DNA of 64,000 nucleotides, taken from Cypionkella sp. (GTDB lineage: Bacteria > Pseudomonadota > Alphaproteobacteria > Rhodobacterales > Rhodobacteraceae). Numbering within the stretch: position 1 is the first letter of the stretch; every line of letters begins with the position of its first letter. This document shows, one piece after another, positions 43,081 through 52,095 of this stretch. The stretch spans positions 34,434 to 98,433 of the forward strand of contig JALRIN010000007.1 of NCBI GenBank assembly GCA_023255415.1, read 5' to 3'. The notes beneath the pieces are model-generated. The model saw only the letters and a list, made by a program, of their open reading frames with translations. It had not been told where the DNA came from and did not search any database. Position numbers and translations under genes: made by a program.

Positions 43081-45293
43081 GCGATGCGCTGATCAACCCA
43101 GCCGACAGCCTTGCGCGGCAGAATGAAAAGCTGTTGACCATTGCGGCAGTGCTGATGCGGCGGGTCGAGGCGATCACCGATGACGCTGGGGCGGCCTATG
43201 CGCAGTTTCAGCGCGCCGCGATGCTGGAAGATCAGGTGCGCGAGCGCACCCGCGAATTGGAACGCGCGCTGGAATTGCTGAACGCCTCGAACGCGGCTTT
43301 GGGACAGGCAAATGCCGAAACCGAAGCCGCGCGTCGCAATTTGGCTGATGCGTTGGAAACCGTGCAGGAAGGCTTTGCGCTGTTTGATGCCCAAGACGTC
43401 CTTGTGATGTGCAATTCCAGATTTGGCATGTATCTTGATGACTTGCGCGACATTCTTAAGCCAGGGCTTCATTTTGACGACTATGTCAAAGGCGTGAGCA
43501 GCTCGCAGTTTTTTGTGTTGCCAGCGGCAGAAAGCCCGCAAGACTGGTCGGCCAAACGCCGCCGCAGGCATCAAGAACGCCATGTGATGTTCAACGTCGC
43601 CATGCGCGGCGATGCTTGGGTGCAGGTGTCCGAACATCGCACCAGCGAGGGCGGCACGGTGATCTTGCAGACCGATGTCACCGACATTATCCGCGCCGAG
43701 CGGGTCGAGCGTGGCAAGCTGCTGGATGATCAGGCCCGGGTGATCCGCGCGACCTTGGATCATATCAACCAAGGTGTCGCGATCTTTGATGCGGCGGCCA
43801 GTTTGGCGGGGTGGAACCGCCGCTTGGCAACGCTTTTGGCGCTGCCCTTGGCGAAACTGCGCTTGGGCGATGGCTTCGAGGCGCTTTTGATGCGGTTGCA
43901 GCAGGATTTCGACTTTGGCGCGGGCATGGATGCAGCGCGATTGCGGCTGTGGGTTGACGGGCGGCAGGGGCGGCCGGATCTGAGTTTTGAGGTGCGCCGC
44001 GCGGGCCGTGTGCTGACGGTTTTCGCGCAAGAAATGCCCGAAAGTGGCTTTGTGATGAGCTTTGCCGATGTCACGCTGGAACGCGAGGCGATTGCGGGGC
44101 TGAGCCGCGCCAATGAAACGCTTGAGGCGCGGGTTCGGGCGCGCACGCTGGAATTGGAAGACGCGCTGGAAACCGCCGAGCGCGCCAATGCCAGCCGCTC
44201 GCGCTTTGTGGCAGCCGCCAGCCATGATCTGTTGCAGCCTTTGTCTGCGGCCAAGCTGTTTTTGTCTTCGATCGAAGACAGCGCCCTTACGCCAGAAACC
44301 CGCGGCACGCTGGAAAAGGCGCATAACGCGCTGATCTCGGTCGAAGGGATTTTGGACGCGCTGCTCAATATCTCGAAACTGGAAAGCGGCAAGCTGGCGG
44401 TGACGGCGGTGCCGGTGCGGCTTGGGCCACTGCTGGCGCAGTTGCAGGCCGAGTTTTCGGGCTTTGCCGCTGCCAAAGGCCTGCGGCTGGTGGTGCGGCC
44501 ATCGGATGTGGTGGTCAGCTCTGACCCTGCCTATCTGCGCCGGATTTTGCAAAACCTGATCGCCAATGCGATTCGCTATACCCAGCATGGCAAGGTTCTT
44601 GTCGGCGCGCGGCTGCGGCGCGGCCAGTGCCGGATCGAGGTTTGGGACAGTGGCTTGGGCATCCCGCCAGAAGAACAAAGCAATATTTTCAAAGAGTTCC
44701 ACCGGCTGAACGCCAAGGCTTCGGCCAGTGAAGGCATGGGGCTTGGCCTTGCGATTGTTGAACGCGCCTGCGCGCTTTTGGGCCACCCTTTGGGGCTGAT
44801 CAGCCAGCCGGGCCGCGGCAGTTGTTTTTCGATCGAGCTGGCGATCAGCGAAAGCCTTGCCTCCGATCGCATCACGCCCGTGCAGCCTACGGTGCAATTG
44901 CAGGGCCGCATCGGGTTTTTGGTGGAAAACGACGAAGACCTGCGCCGCGCCATGGGTCTTGTGCTGGAAAAATGGGGCGTCGATGTGCTTGAGGCGGGCT
45001 CGGGCGAAGAGGCGCTGGCGCTGATCGAAGAGCTGGGGATCGTTCCCGATTTCTATTTGATTGATCAACAGCTTGGCGATGGCATGAGCGGGCTTGATCT
45101 GATCGCGCGGCTGCGCGCCGATCACGGCGCTGCGGCTTTGCGGTTGGTGACGGCGGATCATTCGGCCGATCTGCGGGCGCGCGCGGCGGCGGCGGGCGTG
45201 GATCTGGTGACCAAACCGATAGACGCGCAGGCGTTGCGCGCGGTTCTGGCAGCTTTTGGCCTGAGCGCCGAGGCTACGACCAAGGGCGTATAG
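43077..45293 (+). CDS. Hybrid sensor histidine kinase with PAS domains (NahK/ErcS'-like)
   Basis: 738 aa, no membrane segment, so cytosolic. Order of parts: coiled coil (about 1-95, EQVRERTRELERALELLNAS-like), PAS (about 96-215, TVQEGFALFDAQD), second PAS (about 225-350, TLDHINQGVAIFDAA), short coiled coil, HisKA with phosphohistidine in AASHDLLQPLSAAKLF, HATPase_c (NLIANAIRYTQ, DSGLGIPPEEQ, GMGLGLAIVE), and a C-terminal receiver with phosphoacceptor Asp in FYLIDQQLGDGMSG. Domain order and the coupled FIST gene match the NosP-NahK pair of Pseudomonas. It ends 51 bases before coxG on the same strand. Confidence 0.88.
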   Translation: MSDALINPADSLARQNEKLLTIAAVLMRRVEAITDDAGAAYAQFQRAAMLEDQVRERTRELERALELLNASNAALGQANAETEAARRNLADALETVQEGFALFDAQDVLVMCNSRFGMYLDDLRDILKPGLHFDDYVKGVSSSQFFVLPAAESPQDWSAKRRRRHQERHVMFNVAMRGDAWVQVSEHRTSEGGTVILQTDVTDIIRAERVERGKLLDDQARVIRATLDHINQGVAIFDAAASLAGWNRRLATLLALPLAKLRLGDGFEALLMRLQQDFDFGAGMDAARLRLWVDGRQGRPDLSFEVRRAGRVLTVFAQEMPESGFVMSFADVTLEREAIAGLSRANETLEARVRARTLELEDALETAERANASRSRFVAAASHDLLQPLSAAKLFLSSIEDSALTPETRGTLEKAHNALISVEGILDALLNISKLESGKLAVTAVPVRLGPLLAQLQAEFSGFAAAKGLRLVVRPSDVVVSSDPAYLRRILQNLIANAIRYTQHGKVLVGARLRRGQCRIEVWDSGLGIPPEEQSNIFKEFHRLNAKASASEGMGLGLAIVERACALLGHPLGLISQPGRGSCFSIELAISESLASDRITPVQPTVQLQGRIGFLVENDEDLRRAMGLVLEKWGVDVLEAGSGEEALALIEELGIVPDFYLIDQQLGDGMSGLDLIARLRADHGAAALRLVTADHSADLRARAAAAGVDLVTKPIDAQALRAVLAAFGLSAEATTKGV

Positions 45294-45344
45294 CCGGAAC
45301 GTTTTTTGCCGATTAGGCTTCGTGCAACGAAAAGAGGAATTTCT

Positions 45345-45851
45345 ATGCAACTGATCGACAGCCGCGATATTATGGCCAGCCCAGAGGTGGTTTGGGCAGC
45401 GCTTTTGAACCCCGAAGTTTTGAAAGACTGCGTGCCGGGTTGCGAAAGCATGACCGGCAGTGCCGAAGACGGCTTCGAGGCAGTGGTGGCGCAAAAGGTC
45501 GGGCCGGTTTCGGCGCGCTTTACCGGGCTTGTGAAGCTGTCTGATCTGGATATTGGCAAGGGCTTGACCATCTCGGGCGAGGGGAAGGGCGGGCCTGCGG
45601 GCTATGCCAAGGGCGGCGCCAAAGTGACGCTCGAGCCCATCGAGGGCGGCACGCGGCTGAGTTACGAGGTCGAGGCCAATGTTGGCGGTAAGATCGCCCA
45701 GCTTGGTAGCCGCATCATCGACAGCTTTGCCAAAAAGATGGCCGATTCCTTCTTTGAACGCTTTCAAACGGCTGTCGAAGGCCCCGCCGAGGCAGAGGAA
45801 GGCACGGAAGAGACGCAGAAAAAGGGCTGGTTCAAGCGGCTGATCAGCTGA
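45345..45851 (+). CDS. coxG: CoxG-like SRPBCC protein
   Basis: 168 aa lipid-binding-fold (SRPBCC/polyketide cyclase-like) protein of the CoxG family; in carboxydotrophs CoxG helps attach CO dehydrogenase to the membrane. Opening MQLIDSRDIMASPEVVWAAL and the PGCESMTG, KVGPVSARFTG, EGKGGPAGYAKGGAKV blocks are typical, and the tail ends in a basic amphipathic KKGWFKRLIS. AAGAGGA ribosome site before ATG 45345. First gene of coxG-coxS-coxL-coxM, 27 bases ahead of coxS. Confidence 0.9.
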   Translation: MQLIDSRDIMASPEVVWAALLNPEVLKDCVPGCESMTGSAEDGFEAVVAQKVGPVSARFTGLVKLSDLDIGKGLTISGEGKGGPAGYAKGGAKVTLEPIEGGTRLSYEVEANVGGKIAQLGSRIIDSFAKKMADSFFERFQTAVEGPAEAEEGTEETQKKGWFKRLIS

Positions 45852-45878
45852 ACCACAGGGATGTAAAGGGAGGATACT

Positions 45879-46364
45879 ATGACAAAGGTCACTATGGTCG
45901 TGAACGGGAAAACCGTTTCGGCAGAGACAGAGGGGCGGACCTTATTGTCGGCCTATCTGCGCGAAGGCTTGGGGCTGACGGGCACCCATGTTGGGTGTGA
46001 TACCTCGCAATGCGGCGCTTGTGTGGTGCATGTCGATGGCAAGCCGGTGAAATCTTGCAGCGTTTTTGCCCAAGATGTGGCGGGTTCGCAGGTGCGCACC
46101 ATCGAAGGCATGGCCAATGCAGACGGCAGCCTTGGCGTGGTGCAGCAGGCTTTTCAAGATCATCACGGGCTGCAATGCGGTTTTTGCACCCCCGGCATGG
46201 TGATGTCTTCGGCAGCGCTTTTGGCCGAAAACCCCAAGCCCACCGAATCCGAAGTGCGGCATTATCTTGAAGGCAATATCTGCCGCTGCACCGGTTATCA
46301 CAACATCGTCAAAGCGGTTCTGGCGGCTTCGGGGCAGGATGTGGCCTCGGTTCCTGCTGAATGA
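45879..46364 (+). CDS. coxS: Aerobic CO-dehydrogenase-like small subunit (2 x [2Fe-2S])
   Basis: 161 aa electron-transfer subunit of a xanthine-oxidase-family molybdenum hydroxylase. Plant-ferredoxin-type cluster site GCDTSQCGACVVHVDG with the fourth Cys in KSC, and the four-helix-bundle cluster site CGFCTPGMVM followed by CRCTGYHNIV. Carries electrons from the Mo site in CoxL to FAD in CoxM. AGGGAGG before the ATG. Confidence 0.93.
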   Translation: MTKVTMVVNGKTVSAETEGRTLLSAYLREGLGLTGTHVGCDTSQCGACVVHVDGKPVKSCSVFAQDVAGSQVRTIEGMANADGSLGVVQQAFQDHHGLQCGFCTPGMVMSSAALLAENPKPTESEVRHYLEGNICRCTGYHNIVKAVLAASGQDVASVPAE

Positions 46365-46415
46365 TGTCAACCAAGTCGCGGACGGTTTGACCGTATCGCA
46401 TTAAGGGAGGATGGA

Positions 46416-48788
46416 ATGCCGAAAGATCATGGCATCGGCGCCAGCGTAAAGCGGCGCGAGGATATCCGGTTTTTGACCGGACAGGGCCGCTATACGGCCG
46501 ATATTAACCTGCACAACCAAGGATATGCCTATTTTGCACGCTCGGAAATGGCGCATGCGACGATTAATAAGATCGACACCACAGCGGCTTCGGCGATGCC
46601 TGGGGTGCTGGCGATCATGACGGGGGCTGATTTTGCAGCCATGGGCGGCAATCCGGCGGGTTGGTATATCAACAGCCGCGACGGGGCGACGATGAAAGAG
46701 CCCAAGCGTCCGGTTCTGGCGCATGGCAAAGTGCGCCATGTCGGCGACGCCTATGCGATTGTGGTGGCCGAAACGCTGGAACAAGCCAAGGATGCGGCGG
46801 CGGCGATTGAAGTCGACTTTACCGAACTGCCGGCGATTGTGGATATGGCCAAAGCCGTGGCCAACCCTGCGCACCGCGTGCATGACGAGATCGACAACAA
46901 CGTTTGTTTCGATTGGGGCTGGATTGAAGACAACCGCGCCGCCGTGGATGCGGCCTTTGCTGCCGCCCCTCATGTCACCACCTTGGAATTGGTGAACAAC
47001 CGTTTGGTTCCGAACGCGATGGAGCCACGCGCCAGCATTGGCGATTACGATGCAGGCACTGGCGATTACAAGCTTTATACCACCTCGCAGAATCCGCACC
47101 TGTCGCGTCTGTTGATTGCGGCCTTTGTGATGGGCATTCCTGAAAACAAACTGACCGTGATCGCCCCCGATGTCGGTGGCGGCTTTGGTTCGAAAATCTA
47201 TCACTACGGTGAAGAGGCGGCGGTGCTTGCGGCCTCGAAGGCGCTGCGCCGGCCGGTGAAATGGGTGGCAGAGCGTTCGGAAAGCTTCTTGTCGGATGCG
47301 CATGGCCGCGACCATGTCACCACCATTCAGCTTGCTTTGGACAAAGACGGCACCTTCCTTGCGCTGCGCACCGAAACAATGGCCAATGTCGGCGCCTATT
47401 TGTCGAACTTTGCCACCGTGACGCCGACTTTCTTGCATGGCACGCTGATGGCGGGGCCTTACAAAACCCCGCTGGTCTATGTCAACGTCAAGGCCGTGTT
47501 CACCAATACCGCACCCGTTGATGCCTACCGCGGTGCAGGTCGCCCCGAAGCCACCTATTCGATCGAACGTGTGATCGACAAGGCGGCAGATGAGCTGGGG
47601 CTGGATAAGGTCGAAATTCGCCGCAAGAACTTTATCACCACCGATATGTTCCCCTATACCACGCCTGTCGGACTTGTGTACGACACCGGCAACTACCAGG
47701 CGACGCTGGAGAAAATGATCGAACTTGGCGATCTGGCAGGCTTTGAGAAGCGTGCCGCCGCCAGCAAAGCCAAGGGCAAGCTGCGCGGGCTGGGCCTGTC
47801 AACCTGGATCGAGGCTTGCGGCATCGCCCCTTCGCATTTGGTTGGGGTTCTGGGCGCGCGGGTGGGTCTGTTTGATGCAGCCACGGTGCGGGTCAATGCC
47901 ACCGGTAGCATCTCGGTGATGACCGGCGCACATAGCCACGGGCAGGGGCATGAAACCGTCTTTGCGCAGATCGTGGCCGAGCGTTTGGGCATTGCCGAAA
48001 GTGCGGTGGAAATCGTGCATGGCGACACCTCGAAAATCCCGTTCGGGATGGGGTCTTATGGCTCGCGCAGCTTGGCGGTTGCGGGATCGGCCATGGTCAA
48101 AGCGGTGGATAAGATCATCGCCAAGGGCAAAAAGATTGCAGCCCATATGCTTGAGGCGGCCGAAGGCGACATTGAATTTGCCGATGGCAAATTCTCGGTT
48201 GCGGGCACTGACAAGGCGAAAACCTTTGGCGAGATCGCGTTTTCTGCCTATGTGCCGCACAACTATCCGCTGGAAACCTTGGAACCTGGCTTGGAAGAGA
48301 CCTCGTTCTATGACCCGGCAAACTTCACCTATCCCGCGGGCGCCTATGCCTGCGAGGTCGAGGTGGATCCCGCCACGGGGCAGGTCGAGGTTGCGTCCTT
48401 TACCTGTGCCGATGACTTTGGCAATGTGATGAACCCGATGATCGTCGAGGGGCAGGTGCATGGCGGTGTTGGCCAGGGCATCGGTCAGGCTCTTTTGGAA
48501 AACACCATCTATGACGAGAACGGCCAGCTGTTGTCGGCAAGCTATATGGATTACGCCATGCCGCGCGCCGAGGATGTGCCGTTCTACACGGTGGATCATT
48601 CCTGTGTCACCGAATGCACCCATAACCCGCTTGGGGTAAAGGGTTGCGGCGAGGCAGGGGCGATCGGCAGCCCCCCTGCGGTGGTGAATGCGGTGATTGA
48701 TGCGCTGCAACGTGGCGGCTACAAACACGTCACCCATATTGACATGCCAGTCTCGCCGTCGCGGGTCTGGGCAGCGATCAACGGTTAA
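46416..48788 (+). CDS. coxL: Form II CO-dehydrogenase-like large (molybdenum) subunit
   Basis: 790 aa molybdopterin-cytosine-dinucleotide subunit. Mo-cofactor binding motifs VGGGFGSKIYHYGEE, GAHSHGQGHETVFAQ and GGVGQGIGQALLE are intact, and the catalytic glutamate is Glu746 in GCGEAGAIGSP. The active-site loop reads AYRGAGR at residues 370-376, the form II signature; true CO oxidisers of form I carry AYxCSFR with the Cu-binding Cys. So the selenium/copper-type Cys of form I CODH is absent and the natural substrate is uncertain. GGGAGG ribosome site. Confidence 0.93.
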   Translation: MPKDHGIGASVKRREDIRFLTGQGRYTADINLHNQGYAYFARSEMAHATINKIDTTAASAMPGVLAIMTGADFAAMGGNPAGWYINSRDGATMKEPKRPVLAHGKVRHVGDAYAIVVAETLEQAKDAAAAIEVDFTELPAIVDMAKAVANPAHRVHDEIDNNVCFDWGWIEDNRAAVDAAFAAAPHVTTLELVNNRLVPNAMEPRASIGDYDAGTGDYKLYTTSQNPHLSRLLIAAFVMGIPENKLTVIAPDVGGGFGSKIYHYGEEAAVLAASKALRRPVKWVAERSESFLSDAHGRDHVTTIQLALDKDGTFLALRTETMANVGAYLSNFATVTPTFLHGTLMAGPYKTPLVYVNVKAVFTNTAPVDAYRGAGRPEATYSIERVIDKAADELGLDKVEIRRKNFITTDMFPYTTPVGLVYDTGNYQATLEKMIELGDLAGFEKRAAASKAKGKLRGLGLSTWIEACGIAPSHLVGVLGARVGLFDAATVRVNATGSISVMTGAHSHGQGHETVFAQIVAERLGIAESAVEIVHGDTSKIPFGMGSYGSRSLAVAGSAMVKAVDKIIAKGKKIAAHMLEAAEGDIEFADGKFSVAGTDKAKTFGEIAFSAYVPHNYPLETLEPGLEETSFYDPANFTYPAGAYACEVEVDPATGQVEVASFTCADDFGNVMNPMIVEGQVHGGVGQGIGQALLENTIYDENGQLLSASYMDYAMPRAEDVPFYTVDHSCVTECTHNPLGVKGCGEAGAIGSPPAVVNAVIDALQRGGYKHVTHIDMPVSPSRVWAAING

Positions 48789-48800
48789 GGAGGAAGAACG

Positions 48801-49586
48801 ATGTATGACTTCGAATTCGTAAAGCCTTCAACGATTGCCGAAGCCACCAAGGCTTTGACGGCCGAGGGGGCGCAGGCGCTGTCGGGTGGTCAGACCTTGG
48901 TGCCGACGATGAAGCAGCGGCTTGCTTCGCCCGGCGTTTTGGTCAGCCTGACCGGCATCGCCGAGACCCAGGGCGTGTGTAAGGGCGATGGGGGCCTGCA
49001 TATCGGTGCAGCCACCCCGCATGCGGTGGTCGCCCGCGAGGCCGCAAGCCATTATCCAGCGCTTGCCGCTTTGGCTGGCGGCATCGGTGATCCGGCGGTG
49101 CGCAACCGTGGCACGCTTGGCGGATCCATCGCCAACAACGACCCCGCCGCCTGCTATCCCAGCGCGGTTCTGGGCTCGGGGGCGACCGTGGTCACAAATA
49201 AGCGTAAAATCGCGGCAGATGACTATTTCCAAGGCATGTTCACCACCGCTTTGGAAGAGGGCGAGTTCATCACAGAAGTGGCCTTTCCGATCCCGGAAAA
49301 GGCGGCCTATGTGAAGTTCAACCAGCCTGCCAGCCGTTTTGCGCTGACGGCGGTTTTTGTCGCCAAATACCCCGACGGCGTGCGGGTTGCCGTAACCGGC
49401 GCGTCAAACGATGGCGTTTTCCGCTGGTCAGAGGCCGAAGAGGCGCTGTCAAAAGACTTCTCGGCGGCTGCACTTGCGGGGCTTTCGGTGGATCATTCCG
49501 ATTTCATCTCGGATCTGCACGGAACGCCAGCCTATCGCGGCAATCTGGTCAAGGTTTTGACCGCCCGCGCGGTCGCTGCGGCTTAA
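48801..49586 (+). CDS. coxM: CO-dehydrogenase-like medium (FAD) subunit
   Basis: 261 aa FAD-binding subunit of the same molybdenum hydroxylase, passing electrons from the [2Fe-2S] clusters to the quinone pool or another acceptor. FAD motifs ALSGGQTLVPTMKQRLASP (an A-x-G-G-G/Q-T type loop) and GGIGDPAVRNRGTLGGSIANN (given as two parts) are visible. AAGGAGGAAG precedes the ATG, 12 bases after coxL. Followed by an intrinsic terminator, so coxM ends the operon; no coxDEF maturation genes are present. Confidence 0.92.
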   Translation: MYDFEFVKPSTIAEATKALTAEGAQALSGGQTLVPTMKQRLASPGVLVSLTGIAETQGVCKGDGGLHIGAATPHAVVAREAASHYPALAALAGGIGDPAVRNRGTLGGSIANNDPAACYPSAVLGSGATVVTNKRKIAADDYFQGMFTTALEEGEFITEVAFPIPEKAAYVKFNQPASRFALTAVFVAKYPDGVRVAVTGASNDGVFRWSEAEEALSKDFSAAALAGLSVDHSDFISDLHGTPAYRGNLVKVLTARAVAAA

Positions 49587-49601
49587 ACGGCGAAAATACC
49601 G

Positions 49602-49631
49602 CAAAGGGCCCTGCGATTGCGGGGCCCTTTG
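49602..49631 (+). terminator. Intrinsic terminator of the cox operon
   Basis: Stem CAAAGGGCCCTGC / GCGGGGCCCTTTG (13 pairs with one T-G wobble) and GATT loop, 15 bases past the coxM stop. The 3' arm ends in CTTTG, a short T-tract. Confidence 0.8.
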
Positions 49632-49718
49632 TCATGCCGCTGTCACGCTTTGTTGCGACATCTTGGCAATATCTGGGGGTTGCGCGCTTTGGATCGCCAG
49701 ATATAGTCGAGGGGGAAC

Positions 49719-49738
49719 GGGGCGGCTGCTTCCGCCCC
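49719..49738 (+). other. GC hairpin in the leader of the HNH gene
   Basis: Perfect seven-base stem GGGGCGG / CCGCCCC with CTGCTT loop, 44 bases upstream of the HNH start codon. No T-tract; could be a leader structure. Role unknown. Confidence 0.35.
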
Positions 49739-49781
49739 CTGTCTGCAACGGCGAAGGGACGGAAAGGGAGTCACTTTCGGA

Positions 49782-50366
49782 ATGGACGGCGATTTCAGAA
49801 CCCAATTTGTACGTGAACCTGCAGCACTGCGTCAATTTCCGGCGCTGGTGCTGAATGCGGACTTCAGACCGCTTAGTTATTACCCGCTGTCGCTGTGGCC
49901 TTGGCAAGAGGCGATCAAGGCCTCCGTTCTGGACCGGGTGCAGATTGTCGCCGAATATGATCAGGTGATCCATTCGCAGCGACAAGAGTTCCGCATACCT
50001 TCGGTTGTCGTACTGAAAGACTTTGTAAAACCTCAAAAGCGCGTGGCCTTCACGCGCTTTAATCTTTTTCTGCGGGATGAATTTTGCTGCCAATATTGTG
50101 GCAGCAAGGGCGATCTGACCTTTGATCATGTGCTGCCACGCTGTCGCGGTGGCGTGACCAGTTGGGAGAATGTGGTCGCCGCCTGTTCGCCCTGCAACCT
50201 GCACAAAGGCTCGCGTACCCTGAAACAGGCCGGTTTGCAGCTGGCCAAAGTGCCGCGCGCGCCCACCGCAAGCGAGATGAATACCCACGGCCGCCGCTTT
50301 CCGCCAAACCATTTGCACGAAAGCTGGATGGATTATCTTTATTGGGATGCGGAATTGGACGCTTGA
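49782..50366 (+). CDS. HNH endonuclease family protein
   Basis: 194 aa. A treble-clef HNH domain occupies residues ~95-150: zinc Cys pairs CCQYCG and CSPCNLHKG bracket the catalytic TFDHVLPRCRGG. The N-terminal part (VLNADFRPLSYYPLSLWPWQEA) is the conserved extension of the alphaproteobacterial chromosomal HNH family, often annotated McrA-like. Not linked to any methylase or phage gene here, so a house-keeping or repair role is more likely than restriction. GGGAG before the ATG. Confidence 0.88.
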   Translation: MDGDFRTQFVREPAALRQFPALVLNADFRPLSYYPLSLWPWQEAIKASVLDRVQIVAEYDQVIHSQRQEFRIPSVVVLKDFVKPQKRVAFTRFNLFLRDEFCCQYCGSKGDLTFDHVLPRCRGGVTSWENVVAACSPCNLHKGSRTLKQAGLQLAKVPRAPTASEMNTHGRRFPPNHLHESWMDYLYWDAELDA

Positions 50367-50369
50367 CGC

Positions 50370-50389
50370 GCCAGCTGCTTTCGGCTGGC
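50370..50389 (+). terminator. Weak hairpin downstream of the HNH gene
   Basis: GCCAGC pairs with GCTGGC around an eight-base loop, four bases after the HNH stop. No T-tract, so at best a weak terminator. The remaining ~270 bases to the urtA remnant hold no gene I can support. Confidence 0.3.
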
Positions 50390-50657
50390 CGTAAACGTGG
50401 CAGGGTGGCAATTTTCGAGCAGAAATCCGCTTTTCGCCAACATTTTGCGCCGCAGCGAAGAATTCCAACTAGTTTTTCAGCACAGTGATGCTGCACAGCG
50501 GGAATGTCTTAAAATACCTCTGATCCGATTGAACGCCGCTGCGGCTGTGGTTCCCTGTCCTTGCTCGGGTCGCCCTCGAGCCAGGATTTGATGCAAAGGC
50601 CAGCGCCAGCATCCCCAGAAATTGGATGCCGATAGGGCAGCAAACAGCGGTATTGAA

Positions 50658-51554
50658 ATGAAACTGACACGACGCGCACTTTTGGGTTCGGCAATTGCTG
50701 CCATGTCTTTGCCACGTATGGCCTTTGCTGCCGGTGAGACGATCAAGATCGGGGTTCTGCAATCGCTTTCGGGCATTGACTACGTTTATCCGCGCAACAC
50801 CAACACTATTCTTGAAGCCTATCTGACGCAAAAGGGCATCGCTAAGGAAGACATCTTTGTCAACTACACCCCCTTTGGCCATTCTGATTGGTCCAAGATT
50901 GTTGGCGATGTGGTGGCGCTTGGGGCTGATGGCAAAAAGGTCGGCGTGATCTCGACGATCAACGGCGATGCCAATATCGGCATTTACAAAGAACTGGCCG
51001 CAGCTGGCGTGACCGCAGACAAGCTGCCCGTGGTGGCTTTCTCGGTTGGTGAAGAAGAGCTTTCGGGTCTGGACATCAGCAACCGTGTTGGCCATCTGGC
51101 GGCTTGGAACTATTTCATGTCGGCTGATACCGCTGAAAACAAAGCCTTTATTGACGAATGGCACGCCTTTATCAAAGACGACAAGCGTGTCACCAACGAT
51201 CCGATGGAGGCGCATTTCATCGGGTTTAACATGTGGGTGAATGCGGTCACGGTGGTGGGCACCATGGATGCTGATGTGGTCTCGGCGGCGATGATCGGGC
51301 AGAAATTCCTGAACCTTACCGAAACCATGGCCGGGATGTTGCCAAACCATCACCTGACCAAACCCGTGCTGATCGGCGAGATCCGGGCCGATGGCCAGTT
51401 TGATATCATCAGCCAGACCGAGCCGGTTCAGGGCGATGCCTGGACGGATTATCTGCCGGAATCCGCGGTCATCGAGTGCGATTGGAAGGATCTGAAATGT
51501 GGGAAGTCAAACAAAGACACCAAGACCTGCGTTCAGTTGACCTCGAACTACTAA
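50658..51554 (+). pseudogene. urtA: urtA remnant: urea ABC transporter binding protein with internal in-frame deletion
   Basis: 298 aa where UrtA is normally about 425-430. The signal peptide and first strand are intact (MKLTRRALLGSAIAAMSLPR, then KIGVLQSLSG), but the family's next ~125-130 residues, including the ligand-contact region after SLSGTMAISE, are missing; the sequence jumps at about 50770-50776 straight to IDYVYPRNTNTILEAYL, which lies deep in the first lobe. The remainder to the end is well conserved (YTPFGHSDW, VSTINGDANI, FSVGEEELSGLD, NDPMEAHFIGFNMWV, MLPNHHLTKPVLIGEI). The frame is open, so a protein could be made, but it should not fold or bind urea. The downstream urtB and urtE pieces confirm loss of the system. 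Confidence 0.82.
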
Positions 51555-51605
51555 ACGTGGCGAAGCGCCCTTTTGGGCCCCTCCCTTCCCAAATCGGATC
51601 AAACT

Positions 51606-52095
51606 ATGCGCCTTTTGATCGCTGCCTTGGCGGCAAGTGGCGATCCTGCGGCGCCTGCGGTCTTGCAGGCCTGGGGCGATAAAGGCTTGGGCCTGCGCAA
51701 GGCCGATGGAGCGTTCTTTCTGATCTCGCCGGATGCTGCGGGTTTTGCCCTACAGGATCTGACGGGGGCAGGGGTTGGCACTGCGGCAAAATCCGAGATT
51801 ACCCAATTGAAACCCAACGCCGGTGTGCGGGCGATGATCGCGACCGCGCTGGTGCAATTTACCCTGTCTGACCCCGATCCTGCAAAGCGCCAAGCGGCGC
51901 TCGAGTCGATTGCCAAAGATCCCAAGCCCGAGGCACTGCCCCCCTACGCGCTGCGATCGAAGGCGAGGTGGATCCAGTTTTAAAGGCACAAAACCAAAGG
52001 CTTGAACGGTTGCTGACCCTGCGCTTTGATGCAGAGACGTCGGCGCGGGTCGTGGCGATCAACAGCTTTGGCGGCGATCTGGGCCTCGATCTATC
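51606..52095 (+). pseudogene. urtB: urtB remnant: N-terminal domain of urea ABC permease, frameshifted and truncated
   Basis: An open frame from ATG 51606 reads MRLL then IAALAASGDPAAPAVLQAW, where the normal protein has a complete signal peptide and about 30-50 further residues between these parts. Homology to the periplasmic N-terminal domain continues (LRKADGAFFLISPDA). Near 51945 the frame shifts: the expected continuation LRAAIEGEVDPVLKAQNQRL is found in another frame, running to RVVAINSFGGDLGLDL around 52090, where the transmembrane part should begin. Instead the sequence enters urtE. So urtB has lost its entire membrane domain. Confidence 0.78.

Noticed and set aside
43035..45767. 910-aa minus-strand open frame opposite the hybrid kinase and coxG
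   Set aside because: Long antisense frames are common in GC-rich DNA; the plus strand encodes unmistakable PAS, HisKA, HATPase and receiver motifs.
50367..50657. Possible gene before the urtA remnant on either strand
   Set aside because: No frame has a ribosome site with recognisable content; treated as the former urt upstream region.
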